A stretch of 39,069 nt of DNA from an uncultured Lachnospiraceae bacterium (lineage in GTDB: Bacteria; Bacillota; Clostridia; Lachnospirales; Lachnospiraceae): contig CANRHU010000030.1 in the NCBI GenBank assembly GCA_947630485.1, positions 1 through 39,069 of the forward strand, written 5' to 3'. A program made the translations under genes and the position numbers. Each line of letters opens with the position of its first letter. Positions within the stretch are counted from its first letter, which is position 1. The notes below the pieces were generated by a model. The model was not told where the DNA came from. It did not search any database and worked only from the letters and a program-made list of their open reading frames with translations. Positions 24,368-33,243 of this stretch are shown here, piece by piece.

Positions 24368-24793
24368 ATGGAAAAATGGATTTACCGGTTTATCCAGTGC
24401 ACCTGGGGGCTGCCTCAGACGCTGCTCGGTTTCCTGGTCTGCCTGTGCTGCGGCCGGTCGCCTCACACCTCCTTTCACGGCGCTGTTCATACCAGATGGA
24501 CCGGGAAAAACGGGATTTCCCTGGGAATGTTTATCTTTACGCCGGTCTCCGGCGACGACTGGGACGGGGCCATGGTCTGGCATGAATACGGCCATACATT
24601 CCAGTCCCTGCTTCTGGGGCCGCTCTATCTGCCCGTCATCGGGCTTCCATCCCTGGTGTGGTGCGGCTGTTTCCGGAAGTACCGCAGACGGAAAGGGGTG
24701 CCTTATTCGGATTTCTATACGGAACGTTGGGCGGACCGGCTGGGGGAGAGACGGCGCACAGAGCTTATGGATGCGAACGGAGTTTGCTTATGA
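24368..24793 (+). CDS. Small membrane protein with HExxH-type zinc metallopeptidase-like motif
   Basis: 141 residues. A hydrophobic N-terminal segment (LPQTLLGFLVCLCCG) precedes VWHEYGHTFQSLLLGPLYLP, in which H-E-Y-G-H is an HExxH zinc motif running into a second membrane segment (PLYLPVIGLPSLVW). A conserved-looking DFYTERWADRLG follows and could supply a third ligand (Glu). The arrangement recalls membrane-embedded proteases, but the protein is much shorter than site-2 proteases and I know no function. GAGGAGGGA precedes the ATG. The stop overlaps the holA start (ATGA), so the pair is co-translated; the reason for the link with DNA replication is unknown. Confidence 0.75.
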   Translation: MEKWIYRFIQCTWGLPQTLLGFLVCLCCGRSPHTSFHGAVHTRWTGKNGISLGMFIFTPVSGDDWDGAMVWHEYGHTFQSLLLGPLYLPVIGLPSLVWCGCFRKYRRRKGVPYSDFYTERWADRLGERRRTELMDANGVCL

Positions 24794-25764
24794 AGACGAT
24801 TTTGCAGGATATCAAATCCGGGGAATTTAAGAAAGTGTACCTGCTTTACGGCGAGGAGGCTTTTTTGAAGAAGAGCTATAAAAATCAGTTAAAAGCCGCG
24901 CTGACAGGGGACGACACGATGAACTACCATTACTTTGAGGGCAAGGGGCTGGATCTTGGGGAGATCATCAGCCTGGCCGACACGATGCCTTTTTTTGGCG
25001 AGCGGCGTCTTCTGCAGATTGAGGACAGCGGCCTTTTTAAGGGCAGCGGCGCGGACCCGTTGGTGGAGTATCTGCCACGGATGCCGGACACGACCTGCAT
25101 ACTGTTCGTGGAATCCGAGGTGGACAAGCGGAGCCGTCTTTACAAGGCGGTGAAAGCCCAGGGGTATGCGGCGGAGATGACGCGGCAGGATGAGAAGCAG
25201 CTCGCCGCGTGGGCCGGGGCGATCTTAAAGCGGGCCGGGCGGAAGATCACCGCGCGGACAATGGAGCGGTTCCTTGCGAAGACCGGGGACGACATGGAAA
25301 ATATCCGGATGGAGCTGGAAAAGCTGATCAGCTATACGGAGGGGCGTCAGGTTATCACGGATCAGGATGTGGATGACATCTGCACTGAGCAGGTGACGGG
25401 AAAGATTTTTGATATGGTTTCGGCGATCGTGAACCGCAGAACGCGGCAGGCCATGGATCTGTACGAGGATCTGCTGACGCTGAAAGAACCTCCCATGCGT
25501 ATCCTGTTTCTGATCGCGCGGCAGTTCAATCAGATTCTGCAGGTAAAGGAGCTGATGGCGGAGGGATTGGGCCGCGACGGGATCGCCGCGAAGCTGAAGC
25601 TGCCCGCCTTTGTCGTGGGCAAGACCATGCCGCAGGCCAAGAGCTTTACCAGGGAACAGATTCTGTCGTATGTATCGCTCTGCGTGGACGCGGAGGAGGC
25701 GGTTAAGACGGGCCGCCTGGAAGACCGGCTGGCCGTGGAGCTTCTGATCACGAAGCGGTATTAA
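24790..25764 (+). CDS. holA: DNA polymerase III delta subunit
   Basis: 324 residues; the clamp-loader subunit that opens the beta clamp. The N-terminus VYLLYGEEAFLKKSYKNQLK is the typical HolA start, followed by LADTMPFFGERRLLQIEDS and the C-terminal collar region (EPPMRILFLIARQFNQILQV...DGIAAKLKLPAFVVGK). I chose the ATG at 24790, which overlaps the stop of the preceding gene; a longer in-frame start at 24658 would lie within that gene and add unrelated residues. rpsT converges from downstream, a very common order in Firmicutes. Confidence 0.95.
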   Translation: MKTILQDIKSGEFKKVYLLYGEEAFLKKSYKNQLKAALTGDDTMNYHYFEGKGLDLGEIISLADTMPFFGERRLLQIEDSGLFKGSGADPLVEYLPRMPDTTCILFVESEVDKRSRLYKAVKAQGYAAEMTRQDEKQLAAWAGAILKRAGRKITARTMERFLAKTGDDMENIRMELEKLISYTEGRQVITDQDVDDICTEQVTGKIFDMVSAIVNRRTRQAMDLYEDLLTLKEPPMRILFLIARQFNQILQVKELMAEGLGRDGIAAKLKLPAFVVGKTMPQAKSFTREQILSYVSLCVDAEEAVKTGRLEDRLAVELLITKRY

Positions 25765-25815
25765 GGCTCCGGCCGAAAGGGAAATGAGATGATAGGGTTT
25801 TGACCGAAAAATAAT

Positions 25816-25851
25816 AGACCTGTCCGCCGTGGTATGGACAGGTCTTTTTTT
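25816..25851. terminator. Bidirectional terminator between holA and rpsT
   Basis: A perfect 10-bp stem AGACCTGTCC (25816-25825) pairs with GGACAGGTCT (25836-25845) around a 10-nt loop. Seven Ts follow on the + strand. On the - strand the stem is followed by ATTATTTTTC. Confidence 0.9.
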
Positions 25852-25861
25852 CAAATGTCAC

Positions 25862-26125
25862 TCAGGCGATCGTATTCACTGCCTTGCTGACGCGGGACAC
25901 CTTTCTGGAAGCGGTGTTCGCATGATAAACGCCCTTGGAAGCAGCCTTCTCGATCTCGGAGATTGCGCCTGTCAGTGCAGCCTGCGCAGCAGCCTTGTCG
26001 CCGGCAGCAACGGCAGCGTCAACCTTCTTGATAGCGGTCTTTACTCTGGAACGGATCGCCTTATTGCGGGCGGCCTTGGTCTCGTTTACTAAGACTCTCT
26101 TCTTCGCGGATTTGATATTAGCCAA
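25862..26125 (-). CDS. rpsT: Small ribosomal subunit protein S20 (bS20)
   Basis: 87 residues, rich in Lys, Arg and Ala, binding 16S rRNA early in 30S assembly. The N-terminus ANIKSAKKRVLVNETKAARN and the GVYHANTASRKVSRVSKAVN end are diagnostic. The start is TTG at 26125, with GGAGGTG at a normal distance upstream; a TTG start on a ribosomal protein gene is noteworthy, as weak starts on rpsT are associated with autoregulation in E. coli (known there; inferred here). Confidence 0.97.
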   Translation of the reverse strand: MANIKSAKKRVLVNETKAARNKAIRSRVKTAIKKVDAAVAAGDKAAAQAALTGAISEIEKAASKGVYHANTASRKVSRVSKAVNTIA

Positions 26126-26216
26126 TCTGTTACACCTCCGATATATTGGTCTGTTTTATGTGCTGTGTTTGCATCAAAGCCTGGACACGGACAGTTCAAT
26201 GTAAACATACGTTAGT

Positions 26217-26245
26217 ATTTTATAGGATTTACAAGGGATTGTCAA
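26217..26245 (-). promoter_or_regulatory. Strong promoter of rpsT
   Basis: On the - strand TTGACA (26245-26240), a 17-bp spacer and TAAAAT (26222-26217), about 92 bp upstream of the TTG start, leaving a leader of roughly 80 nt. Confidence 0.85.
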
Positions 26246-26319
26246 TACATATTTCCGATGATTTTTGCGAAAGCTGTAAGTGACGGCTGCTGTTTTCGGG
26301 CGCGGGAAGGAGGCGGAAT

Positions 26320-27318
26320 ATGTTTGAAATCCGGACTGATTTGGCGGTGGAGGAGAAGGAGAGTTTTCAGGGCGGCGGGAAAGAAATCACGGGCGTATCC
26401 CTGCGGGAATGGAGAAAAGCCTCCAGTTCCATCAAGCTGACAGAGGTGGTCATTTTTGACGAGGCGGGGGCGCGGGCGATGGGAAAGCCCTGCGGAACCT
26501 ATCTGACCATGGAGGCGCGGCAGATGGGGCGCGAGGACGAGGACTACCATCGGGAAGTCTCGGGGGAGCTGGCGGCACAGCTGCGTCGGATGCTGAAAGG
26601 CTTGAGGAAGCGGCGGGCGCTTCCGACCGCCGATCCGCTCCACGTGCTGGCAGTGGGGCTTGGGAATCCCTCGGTGACGCCGGACGCGCTGGGGCCGGGC
26701 GTTTTGGGCAATCTCAGGGTCAACCGCAACCTGCGCGCGGTGAACGGACCGCCTTCCGATGGCGAGGAGCCGGTAATCCTCAGCGGCATTGTGCCGGGGG
26801 TTATGGCCCAGACCGGAATGGAGACGGCGGAGATTGTGGGGGGAATTCTTCATGAGACAAAGCCGGATCTGATTATCGCCGTCGATGCCCTGGCGGCCCG
26901 GAGCATCCGGCGGCTGGGAACCACGATCCAGCTGACGGATACCGGGATCCAGCCGGGTTCCGGCGTGGGGAATCACCGTCACAGCCTGACGGCGGAGGGG
27001 CTGGGAATACCGGTACTGGCGATCGGCGTTCCTACGGTGGTGGGGGCGGCCGCGATCGTTTACGACACGATTTCCGCGATGATCGGCGCTCTTTGGAGCA
27101 ATGTGGAGACGAAGCGGATGGGGGATTATGTGGAGAATCTGCAGCCGGATGAACAGTACCAGCTGATCAGAGAGCTTTTGGAGCCGGAGTTCGGACAGCT
27201 TTACGTGACGCCGCCCGACATCGACCAGACGGTAAAGCGGCTGAGCTTTACGATCTCCGAGGGAATTCATATGGCATTTTATGAAAATCCGCAAGATGGC
27301 GGTGAGGGCGGCATATAG
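26320..27318 (+). CDS. gpr: Germination protease GPR (spore endopeptidase)
   Basis: 332 residues. GPR degrades small acid-soluble proteins in germinating spores. The protein starts FEIRTDLAVEEKESFQ, which matches the propeptide/processing region of the family, and continues with VLAVGLGNPSVTPDALGP and LIIAVDALAARSIRRLGTTI, highly conserved blocks of the A25 peptidases. The GGAAGGAGG just before the ATG is strong. spoIIP follows with no gap, the usual Firmicute order. It marks the host as a spore former. Confidence 0.96.
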   Translation: MFEIRTDLAVEEKESFQGGGKEITGVSLREWRKASSSIKLTEVVIFDEAGARAMGKPCGTYLTMEARQMGREDEDYHREVSGELAAQLRRMLKGLRKRRALPTADPLHVLAVGLGNPSVTPDALGPGVLGNLRVNRNLRAVNGPPSDGEEPVILSGIVPGVMAQTGMETAEIVGGILHETKPDLIIAVDALAARSIRRLGTTIQLTDTGIQPGSGVGNHRHSLTAEGLGIPVLAIGVPTVVGAAAIVYDTISAMIGALWSNVETKRMGDYVENLQPDEQYQLIRELLEPEFGQLYVTPPDIDQTVKRLSFTISEGIHMAFYENPQDGGEGGI

Positions 27319-28839
27319 ATGGTGCAGAGCAGTCTGCGGAACCGTGCGGCACGCGGGGACCGTTTCGGACGGAAGGGGGCGTGGGAGGAAGTGAGAGGCA
27401 GATACCGGGCGGACACAATCCTGCGTATCCTTATGCTGGCGGTGAGCGCGGTACTTGGACTGGCTTGGTTTTGCAAGGCGCTGACGATGAAAGACAGTTT
27501 GCTCAGCACCGTGACAGGACGCGCCGATCCGGCATCCGGTTCGTGGCAGATATCGGATGACGCGCGTGAGCAGATTGCCGGCTGGCTGGCCGCGTACCTC
27601 CGCGGACAGTATCCCGCGGGCCGCCTTAAGGAGAATGCGGAGGCAGACGGTGCGGAAAGCGGCGGGCCGCTCCGGACGGCGGCCTTTTATGCCGCGGAAT
27701 ACATCTATGGCAGGAGCCCTGTCTGCCGCTTTTGGATGAAGGAGATGGAAGTGCCGGACGGAATGACCGAAGACCCGGATCCCTCCTACGATTCCTACTT
27801 AAAACGGCAGAAGGTGACGCAGGAGGCATGGTATCTGCTGTTTCGCGGCGGTTCCGACGCCGGGGACGGGCAGTCGGAGTCCCCTGCAGGAGGGTTCTTT
27901 GCGGGTGAGAGGTCGGAGTCCCCTGCGGGTGGGCAGTTGGGGTTCTTTGCGGGCGGGCAGATAGGGGAGACGGCTGGTCTGTCCGGGAGTCTGTCCGGTC
28001 AGGAACTGCCGCTGCGTCAGATGAGCTGGCGGACGCCGGCCTATCACCGGCGCGACGGCCTGGCGGTCACGGGTACGGCATACGTGCTGGAACAGCTGCT
28101 GGACTATGATTTCCTGATGCAGAATTTCTATAGCGTCCACGCCTCCACGACGGCGGGAAGGGATGAGATGGACGCGGCCGGCCTGCTGGGCCGGGATCTC
28201 TCTATCGAAAAAGACGCGTCGGTTCCGCAGATTCTTATCTATCATACCCATTCCCAGGAAACCTTCGCCGATTACGGTCCGGGCAATCCCGACGCGACAG
28301 TCGTACATATCGGAAGCCGCCTGGCGGAGCTTTTGGAGGAAAAGGGCTATCGCGTGCTCCATGATACCACGGCCTACGATATCATGGACGGCGAACTGGA
28401 TCGGAATCATGCTTATAACTATGCGCTGGACGGCATTACGTCGATTCTGCAGCAATATCCGTCGATTCAGGTGGTGTTAGACATCCACCGGGACGGCGTC
28501 GGCGAAAATGTCCGCCTGGTCTCTGAGATCGACGGCAGGCCGACGGCGCAGATTATGTTTTTCAACGGTATGAGCCAGACGCCGGAAGGGCCGATTGAAT
28601 ATCTGCCGAATCCTTACAAGGAGGACAATCTTGCATTCAGCCTGCAGATGCAGCTGGACGCGGCGGCGTATTATCCGGGGCTGACCCGCAAGATCTATTT
28701 AAAGGGGCTGCGCTACAATCTCCATGTCCGGCCCCGGTCCGCCTTGATCGAGGTGGGCGCGCAGACGAATACCTGCGAGGAGGCGCTGAACGCCATGGAA
28801 CCGCTGGCGGAGCTTTTGGATATGACGTTAGGAGGATGA
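27319..28839 (+). CDS. spoIIP: Stage II sporulation protein P (peptidoglycan hydrolase)
   Basis: 506 residues, part of the SpoIIDMP engulfment machine; it has amidase and endopeptidase activity on peptidoglycan. A membrane anchor (ILRILMLAVSAVLGLAWF, about 35-52) is followed by a long variable region and the catalytic domain with ILIYHTHSQETF near 300-312, VVLDIHRDG near 390 and IEVGAQTNTCEEA near the end. The ATG at 27319 directly follows the gpr stop; a GTG at 27391 with GGAGGAA close by is an alternative start. The variable linker contains a duplicated SESPAGG...FFAG unit. Confidence 0.94.
   Translation: MVQSSLRNRAARGDRFGRKGAWEEVRGRYRADTILRILMLAVSAVLGLAWFCKALTMKDSLLSTVTGRADPASGSWQISDDAREQIAGWLAAYLRGQYPAGRLKENAEADGAESGGPLRTAAFYAAEYIYGRSPVCRFWMKEMEVPDGMTEDPDPSYDSYLKRQKVTQEAWYLLFRGGSDAGDGQSESPAGGFFAGERSESPAGGQLGFFAGGQIGETAGLSGSLSGQELPLRQMSWRTPAYHRRDGLAVTGTAYVLEQLLDYDFLMQNFYSVHASTTAGRDEMDAAGLLGRDLSIEKDASVPQILIYHTHSQETFADYGPGNPDATVVHIGSRLAELLEEKGYRVLHDTTAYDIMDGELDRNHAYNYALDGITSILQQYPSIQVVLDIHRDGVGENVRLVSEIDGRPTAQIMFFNGMSQTPEGPIEYLPNPYKEDNLAFSLQMQLDAAAYYPGLTRKIYLKGLRYNLHVRPRSALIEVGAQTNTCEEALNAMEPLAELLDMTLGG
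27874..27960 (+). repeat. In-frame tandem duplication in the SpoIIP linker
   Basis: Two units starting TCGGAGTCCCCTGC at 27874 and 27913 each end with GGGTTCTTTGCGGG plus a short tail; the second unit is 9 nt longer. They encode SESPAGGFFAGER and SESPAGGQLGFFAGGQ. Confidence 0.75.
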
Positions 28840-28860
28840 CGGGGAGCAAAGATTTCCATG

Positions 28861-28889
28861 CGGGCAGAGCGCCGGTGACGCTCTGCCCG
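28861..28889 (+). terminator. Terminator-like hairpin after spoIIP
   Basis: A perfect 11-bp stem CGGGCAGAGCG (28861-28871) pairs with CGCTCTGCCCG (28879-28889) around 7 nt. The following TCTTG is short on T, so termination may be incomplete. Confidence 0.65.
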
Positions 28890-28891
28890 TC

Positions 28892-28920
28892 TTGCAAGTT
28901 GTCGAAAAAGATGGTATACT
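28892..28920 (+). promoter_or_regulatory. Promoter of lepA
   Basis: TTGCAA (28892-28897), a 17-bp spacer and TATACT (28915-28920), 37 bp before the lepA ATG. Confidence 0.75.
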
Positions 28921-28956
28921 TTGACAGTATCCTATGATTGGGAAAGGAATTTGCAT

Positions 28957-30771
28957 ATGCCATCGATAGACCAGAGTAAGATTCGTAATTTCAGTATTAT
29001 CGCCCATATTGACCACGGCAAGTCCACGCTGGCCGACCGGATCATTGAGATGACCGGCCTTCTGACCAGCCGTGAGATGCAGTCCCAGGTTCTTGACAAT
29101 ATGGATTTGGAGCGGGAGCGGGGCATCACGATCAAGGCGCAGGCTGTCCGCACCGTGTATAAGGCCAGGGACGGCGAGGAATATATTTTTAATTTGATCG
29201 ATACGCCGGGACATGTGGATTTCAATTATGAGGTGTCCCGCAGCCTGGCGGCGTGCGACGGCGCGGTGCTGGTGGTGGACGCCGCGCAGGGGATCGAGGC
29301 GCAGACGCTGGCCAACGTCTACCTGGCGCTTGACCATAACCTGGAGGTATTTCCGGTTATCAATAAGATCGACCTGCCGAGCGCTGAGCCGGACCGGGTG
29401 GCGGCCGAGATTGAGGATGTGATCGGCCTGGAGGCGCACGACGCGCCGCGCATATCTGCCAAGACGGGACTCAATGTGGAGGATGTGCTGGAGGCGATTG
29501 TGGAGAAGATTCCCGCGCCGCAGGGGGATCCGGACGCGCCGCTTAAATGTCTGATTTTCGATTCCGTCTATGATTCCTACAAGGGCGTCATCGTTTTCTG
29601 CCGCGTCATGGACGGTACTGTGAAGAAGGGAACCGTGATCCGCATGATGGCAACCGGCGCTGAGGAGGAAGTGGTGGAGGTCGGATATTTCGGCGCGGGC
29701 CAGTTGATACCCTGTGAGGAGCTGAGCGCCGGAATGGTAGGTTACATCACGGCCAGCATCAAGAATGTGAAGGATACGGCCGTTGGAGACACGATCACCG
29801 ATAAAAACCGGCCGTGCGCGGAACCATTGCCAGGTTATAAAAAGGTTACATCCATGGTTTACTGCGGCCTTTACCCGGCAGACGGCGCCAAATACGGCGA
29901 CCTGCGGGATGCCCTGGAGAAGCTGCAGCTTAACGATGCGTCGCTGTTCTATGAACCGGAGACGTCGGTGGCGCTGGGCTTCGGCTTTCGCTGCGGTTTT
30001 TTGGGGCTTCTGCATCTGGAGATCATTGAGGAGCGCCTGGAGCGGGAATATAACCTGGATCTGGTAACTACAGCGCCCAGCGTGATCTACCGGATTTACA
30101 AGAAGAACGGAGAGGTGATCGAGCTGACGAATCCGTCCAACATGCCGGATCCGACGGAGATCGATTATATGGAGGAACCTGTCGCCAGCGCCGAGATCAT
30201 GGTGACGACCGAGTACGTCGGCGCTATCATGACGCTTTGCCAGGAGCGCCGCGGCGTCTATCTGGGAATGGAGTATATGGAGGCCACCAGGGCGATTCTG
30301 CGGTATAATCTGCCGCTGAACGAGATCATTTATGATTTCTTCGACGCGTTAAAGTCCCGGTCGCGCGGCTACGCGTCCCTGGATTATGAGGTGAAAGGGT
30401 ATCAGAGATCCGATCTTGTGAAGCTGGATATCCTGGTGAACCATGAATATATCGACGCGCTGTCCTTCATTGTGCACGCGGACTCGGCCTACGAGAGGGG
30501 CCGGAAGATGTGCGAGAAGCTGAAGGATGAGATTCCGAGGCACCTGTTCGAGATTCCGATTCAGGCGGCCATTGGCAGCAAGATCATCGCCCGCGAGACC
30601 GTGAAGGCCATGCGCAAGGACGTGCTTGCCAAGTGCTACGGCGGCGATATCACGCGCAAGAAGAAGCTTCTGGAAAAGCAGAAGGAAGGAAAGAAGCGGA
30701 TGCGCCAGATCGGAAATGTGGAGATTCCGCAGAAGGCGTTTATGAGCGTGCTGAAGCTGGACGAGGAGTAA
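28957..30771 (+). CDS. lepA: Elongation factor 4 (LepA), ribosome back-translocating GTPase
   Basis: 604 residues. The G1 motif AHIDHGKST is at 16-24, the switch region [14 protein letters not shown] near 47, G3 DTPGHVDF near 83 and G4 NKID near 138. The C-terminal domain typical of LepA is present ([17 protein letters not shown] and [20 protein letters not shown]). I chose the ATG at 28957 with GGAAAGGA upstream; a TTG at 28921 would overlap the promoter. hemW follows 102 nt later in the same reading frame. Confidence 0.97.
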   Translation: MPSIDQSKIRNFSIIAHIDHGKSTLADRIIEMTGLLTSREMQSQVLDNMDLERERGITIKAQAVRTVYKARDGEEYIFNLIDTPGHVDFNYEVSRSLAACDGAVLVVDAAQGIEAQTLANVYLALDHNLEVFPVINKIDLPSAEPDRVAAEIEDVIGLEAHDAPRISAKTGLNVEDVLEAIVEKIPAPQGDPDAPLKCLIFDSVYDSYKGVIVFCRVMDGTVKKGTVIRMMATGAEEEVVEVGYFGAGQLIPCEELSAGMVGYITASIKNVKDTAVGDTITDKNRPCAEPLPGYKKVTSMVYCGLYPADGAKYGDLRDALEKLQLNDASLFYEPETSVALGFGFRCGFLGLLHLEIIEERLEREYNLDLVTTAPSVIYRIYKKNGEVIELTNPSNMPDPTEIDYMEEPVASAEIMVTTEYVGAIMTLCQERRGVYLGMEYMEATRAILRYNLPLNEIIYDFFDALKSRSRGYASLDYEVKGYQRSDLVKLDILVNHEYIDALSFIVHADSAYERGRKMCEKLKDEIPRHLFEIPIQAAIGSKIIARETVKAMRKDVLAKCYGGDITRKKKLLEKQKEGKKRMRQIGNVEIPQKAFMSVLKLDEE

Positions 30772-30804
30772 GGAAAGAGGGAGCGGCCGGGCGCGCGCCG
30801 GAAA

Positions 30805-30864
30805 GCGCGTCAGCCGGATGCGGCCCGTCAGAAAGCACGTCAGCCGGACGCGGCCCGTCAGAAA
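30805..30864 (+). repeat. Two 30-bp tandem repeats between lepA and hemW
   Basis: Units at 30805-30834 and 30835-30864 agree at 28 of 30 positions; both contain CGTCAGCCGGA and GCGGCCCGTCAGAAA. A partial third copy (GCGCGCCGGAAA) precedes them. The repeats keep one frame open from the lepA stop to the hemW start but contain no start codon. Confidence 0.85.
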
Positions 30865-30873
30865 GGGGAAAAC

Positions 30874-32031
30874 GTGAAAAGACCGCTGGAATTGTATATC
30901 CATATCCCATTCTGCGTCAGAAAATGCCTTTACTGTGATTTCCTCTCCCAGCCGGCCAGCGAGATGGCCCGCCATGCCTATGTAGAGCAGCTTTTGGAGG
31001 AGATTGAGAGGGAGAGCAGATTTTGCCAGGATTACAGCGTGGTCAGCGTTTTTCTGGGCGGCGGAACGCCGTCGGTTCTGGCGGCTGAGGATATCCGCGC
31101 GATTCTTTGCATGGTGCGCCGCTGCTTCTGCCTGGAGAGCGACGCGGAGATTACCATCGAGACGAACCCCGGCACGGCCAATCTGGAGAAGCTGAAGGCG
31201 TTTTTGGACTGCGGTATCAACCGCATCAGCCTGGGCCTCCAGTCTGCCGATAACAGGGAACTGAAGCTGCTGGGACGCATCCATACCTTTGAGGATTTCT
31301 TAAAGACATACCAGCGCGTCCGGGTGGCCGGTTTTTCCAATGTGAATGTAGATCTGATGTCGTCGCTTCCCGGACAGACGCTTGCTTCCTGGAAATCCAC
31401 CCTCCGCCAGGTGGTGATGCTTCGGCCGGAACACATTTCCGCCTACAGCCTGATGATTGAGGAGGGAACTCCGTTTTACGGGAAATATCACGACCATCCG
31501 GAGATGCTGCCGTCAGAGGAGGAGGACCGGGCTATGTACTACGCCGCCCGCCAGATTCTGGAAGAGCACGGCCTTAAGCGGTATGAGATATCGAATTATG
31601 CCCTGCCGGGCCGTGAGTGCCGGCACAATGTGGGTTACTGGACGGGCGTGGAATATCTGGGACTGGGGCTTGGCGCATCCTCCTATCTGCATGGGTTCCG
31701 CTTCCGCAACGAGGCGGATCTGGAAGCTTACCGGAAGATCGATATGAAGGCGGACGACGCCGACCTGCGGCTCCACCAGGACATTACGGAGCTTTCCGAA
31801 AAGGATCGGATGGAAGAATTTATGTTTTTGGGGCTTCGGATGACGCGCGGGGTTTCCGGAAGCGAATTCCTGAGACGGTTCGGCCAGAATATGTGGAATG
31901 TGTACGGCAAGGTGCTGCCGGGACTGCAGGAGAACAAGCTGATTGAGGTGGAGAGCCCGTTTATACGCCTGACGGATTTTGGAATCGATATCAGCAATTA
32001 TGTGCTGAGCGAATTTCTGTTTGACCGCTGA
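30874..32031 (+). CDS. hemW: Radical SAM heme chaperone HemW
   Basis: 385 residues. The radical-SAM cluster motif is CVRKCLYCDF (C14, C18, C21); the Asp-Phe after the third cysteine, instead of the extra Cys of HemN, marks the HemW subgroup, which delivers heme rather than decarboxylating coproporphyrinogen. LGGGTPSVL, ITIETNPGT and RISLGLQSAD are further core motifs, and the C-terminal HemN_C-like region (FMFLGLRMTRGVSG) is present. The start is GTG at 30874, preceded by AAAGGGGAA. lepA-hemW order is conserved in Firmicutes. Confidence 0.94.
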   Translation: MKRPLELYIHIPFCVRKCLYCDFLSQPASEMARHAYVEQLLEEIERESRFCQDYSVVSVFLGGGTPSVLAAEDIRAILCMVRRCFCLESDAEITIETNPGTANLEKLKAFLDCGINRISLGLQSADNRELKLLGRIHTFEDFLKTYQRVRVAGFSNVNVDLMSSLPGQTLASWKSTLRQVVMLRPEHISAYSLMIEEGTPFYGKYHDHPEMLPSEEEDRAMYYAARQILEEHGLKRYEISNYALPGRECRHNVGYWTGVEYLGLGLGASSYLHGFRFRNEADLEAYRKIDMKADDADLRLHQDITELSEKDRMEEFMFLGLRMTRGVSGSEFLRRFGQNMWNVYGKVLPGLQENKLIEVESPFIRLTDFGIDISNYVLSEFLFDR

Positions 32032-32043
32032 GGGTATGAAAAT

Positions 32044-32088
32044 CCCCTTTCATTAGACGTATGTTTGTCTAATGAAAGGGGTTATTTG
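32044..32088. terminator. Bidirectional terminator between hemW and degV
   Basis: A perfect 15-bp stem CCCCTTTCATTAGAC (32044-32058) pairs with GTCTAATGAAAGGGG (32067-32081) around 8 nt. TTATTTGATT follows on the + strand; the other strand has an A/T-rich flank too. Confidence 0.85.
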
Positions 32089-32103
32089 ATTATGGCCGGT
32101 TCT

Positions 32104-32982
32104 TTATTTCCGCCTGGGTTTGCAGGAGCAACCGATTCCCAGGGCGCCGGGGCCTGTATGGCAGCAAATACCGAGGGAAAGGTTTCCGCTTAAGACATCG
32201 TGGCCGGGGAAAGCGGCCCGGATCTCCTCTGTCCACTCGGCGGTCTCCTCCGGCGTGGCGCTGGAGGCGGCCAGCAGATAAACCTCGCCGGCGCTGTAGG
32301 CGTCTTTAAAGCGCGTCTCCAGATCGTGTTTCAGGGCCTCGATCATGAAATGCTTCGCCTTGATGAAGCCGTGGCATTTCTTGACGGCGTCCAGCTTCTG
32401 GGTATCCAGCTGCAGGACCGGTTTGATCTGCAGAAGCGTTCCGAGGGCTGCCGTCGCCGGCGTGATGCGGCCGCCGCGTTTTAGATATTCCAGGGTCTGT
32501 ACGCCCAGATAGATGACCATATCGGCCCTGTGTTTTTCCAGGATTTCCCTGATCTCCTCAGCGGTAAAGCCCTCCTCGATCAGTTCCAGCGCGTCCATGA
32601 TCATCCGGACCAGAGGAGTGGACACGCGTCCGTGATCCACAACCAGCACGCGTCCGTCGTACGGCTCATCCGCGGCCAGGGCCAGAGCTGCCGCACAGGA
32701 GCCGCTTAAGCCGCTGCTGATGGGCATGTAGAGAATCTTTTCGTATGTTTTTAAGGCGGTGTCCCAGATCTCCATCACCGAAGCCGGTGAAGGCTGGGAT
32801 GTGGTCACGGAAGCTCCGCCCTCCTGCAGGCGGAAAAAGTCTTCGCGGGAGAGGGTGCTTTCCTCATAATAACATTCTTCGTTGATGTAGAACGGCATGG
32901 GGAGTACCAGGATGCCCAGTTTCTCTGCAAGAACGCTGTCGATCCCGCTGTGACTGTCTGTGACGATTCCGATCGAATGCAC
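32104..32982 (-). CDS. DegV family fatty-acid-binding protein (FakB-like)
   Basis: 292 residues. The N-terminus IGIVTDSHSGIDSVLAEKLG, the TSQPSP block and ISSGLSGSCAAALALA are the DegV fold hallmarks that wrap the fatty acid carboxylate. FakB-type members present fatty acids to the kinase FakA; no fakA lies nearby. I chose the GTG at 32982 because GGAGGG sits 8 nt upstream; the extra residues of a longer frame are not conserved-looking. The tail is Cys-containing and basic (IGCSCKPRRK). Confidence 0.92.
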   Translation of the reverse strand: MHSIGIVTDSHSGIDSVLAEKLGILVLPMPFYINEECYYEESTLSREDFFRLQEGGASVTTSQPSPASVMEIWDTALKTYEKILYMPISSGLSGSCAAALALAADEPYDGRVLVVDHGRVSTPLVRMIMDALELIEEGFTAEEIREILEKHRADMVIYLGVQTLEYLKRGGRITPATAALGTLLQIKPVLQLDTQKLDAVKKCHGFIKAKHFMIEALKHDLETRFKDAYSAGEVYLLAASSATPEETAEWTEEIRAAFPGHDVLSGNLSLGICCHTGPGALGIGCSCKPRRK

Positions 32983-33058
32983 GGTTATTCCCTCCAAATC
33001 TTTCGGCAAACAGAGGCGGCGCGCGGAATTTCTGCGCCGGAATTTGCCCGTAATGAAC

Positions 33059-33086
33059 AGTATATCATATCTTTCAAATATTGCAA
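33059..33086 (-). promoter_or_regulatory. Promoter of degV
   Basis: On the - strand TTGCAA (33086-33081), a 16-bp spacer and TATACT (33064-33059), 77 bp upstream of the GTG. Confidence 0.65.
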
Positions 33087-33164
33087 TCCCGAATTACCGC
33101 GTCCGCAAAGGATTTCGTAAGAAATATTCATGGTCTTGTAATGGCTATTTCCGGATGAATCCGC

Positions 33165-33170
33165 TATAAT
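33165..33170 (+). promoter_or_regulatory. Putative -10 element of the lipoprotein gene
   Basis: A perfect TATAAT sits 74 bp upstream of the ATG at 33244. The sequence 17 bp upstream (TGGCTA) is a poor -35, so it may need an activator or another contact. Confidence 0.4.
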
Positions 33171-33243
33171 GAATCCTGGGCGGACAGCCGCCTAAATGAT
33201 ACGGAAAGGCGCTGCCGATGGGGGCGGCGGAACAGGAATAGAA

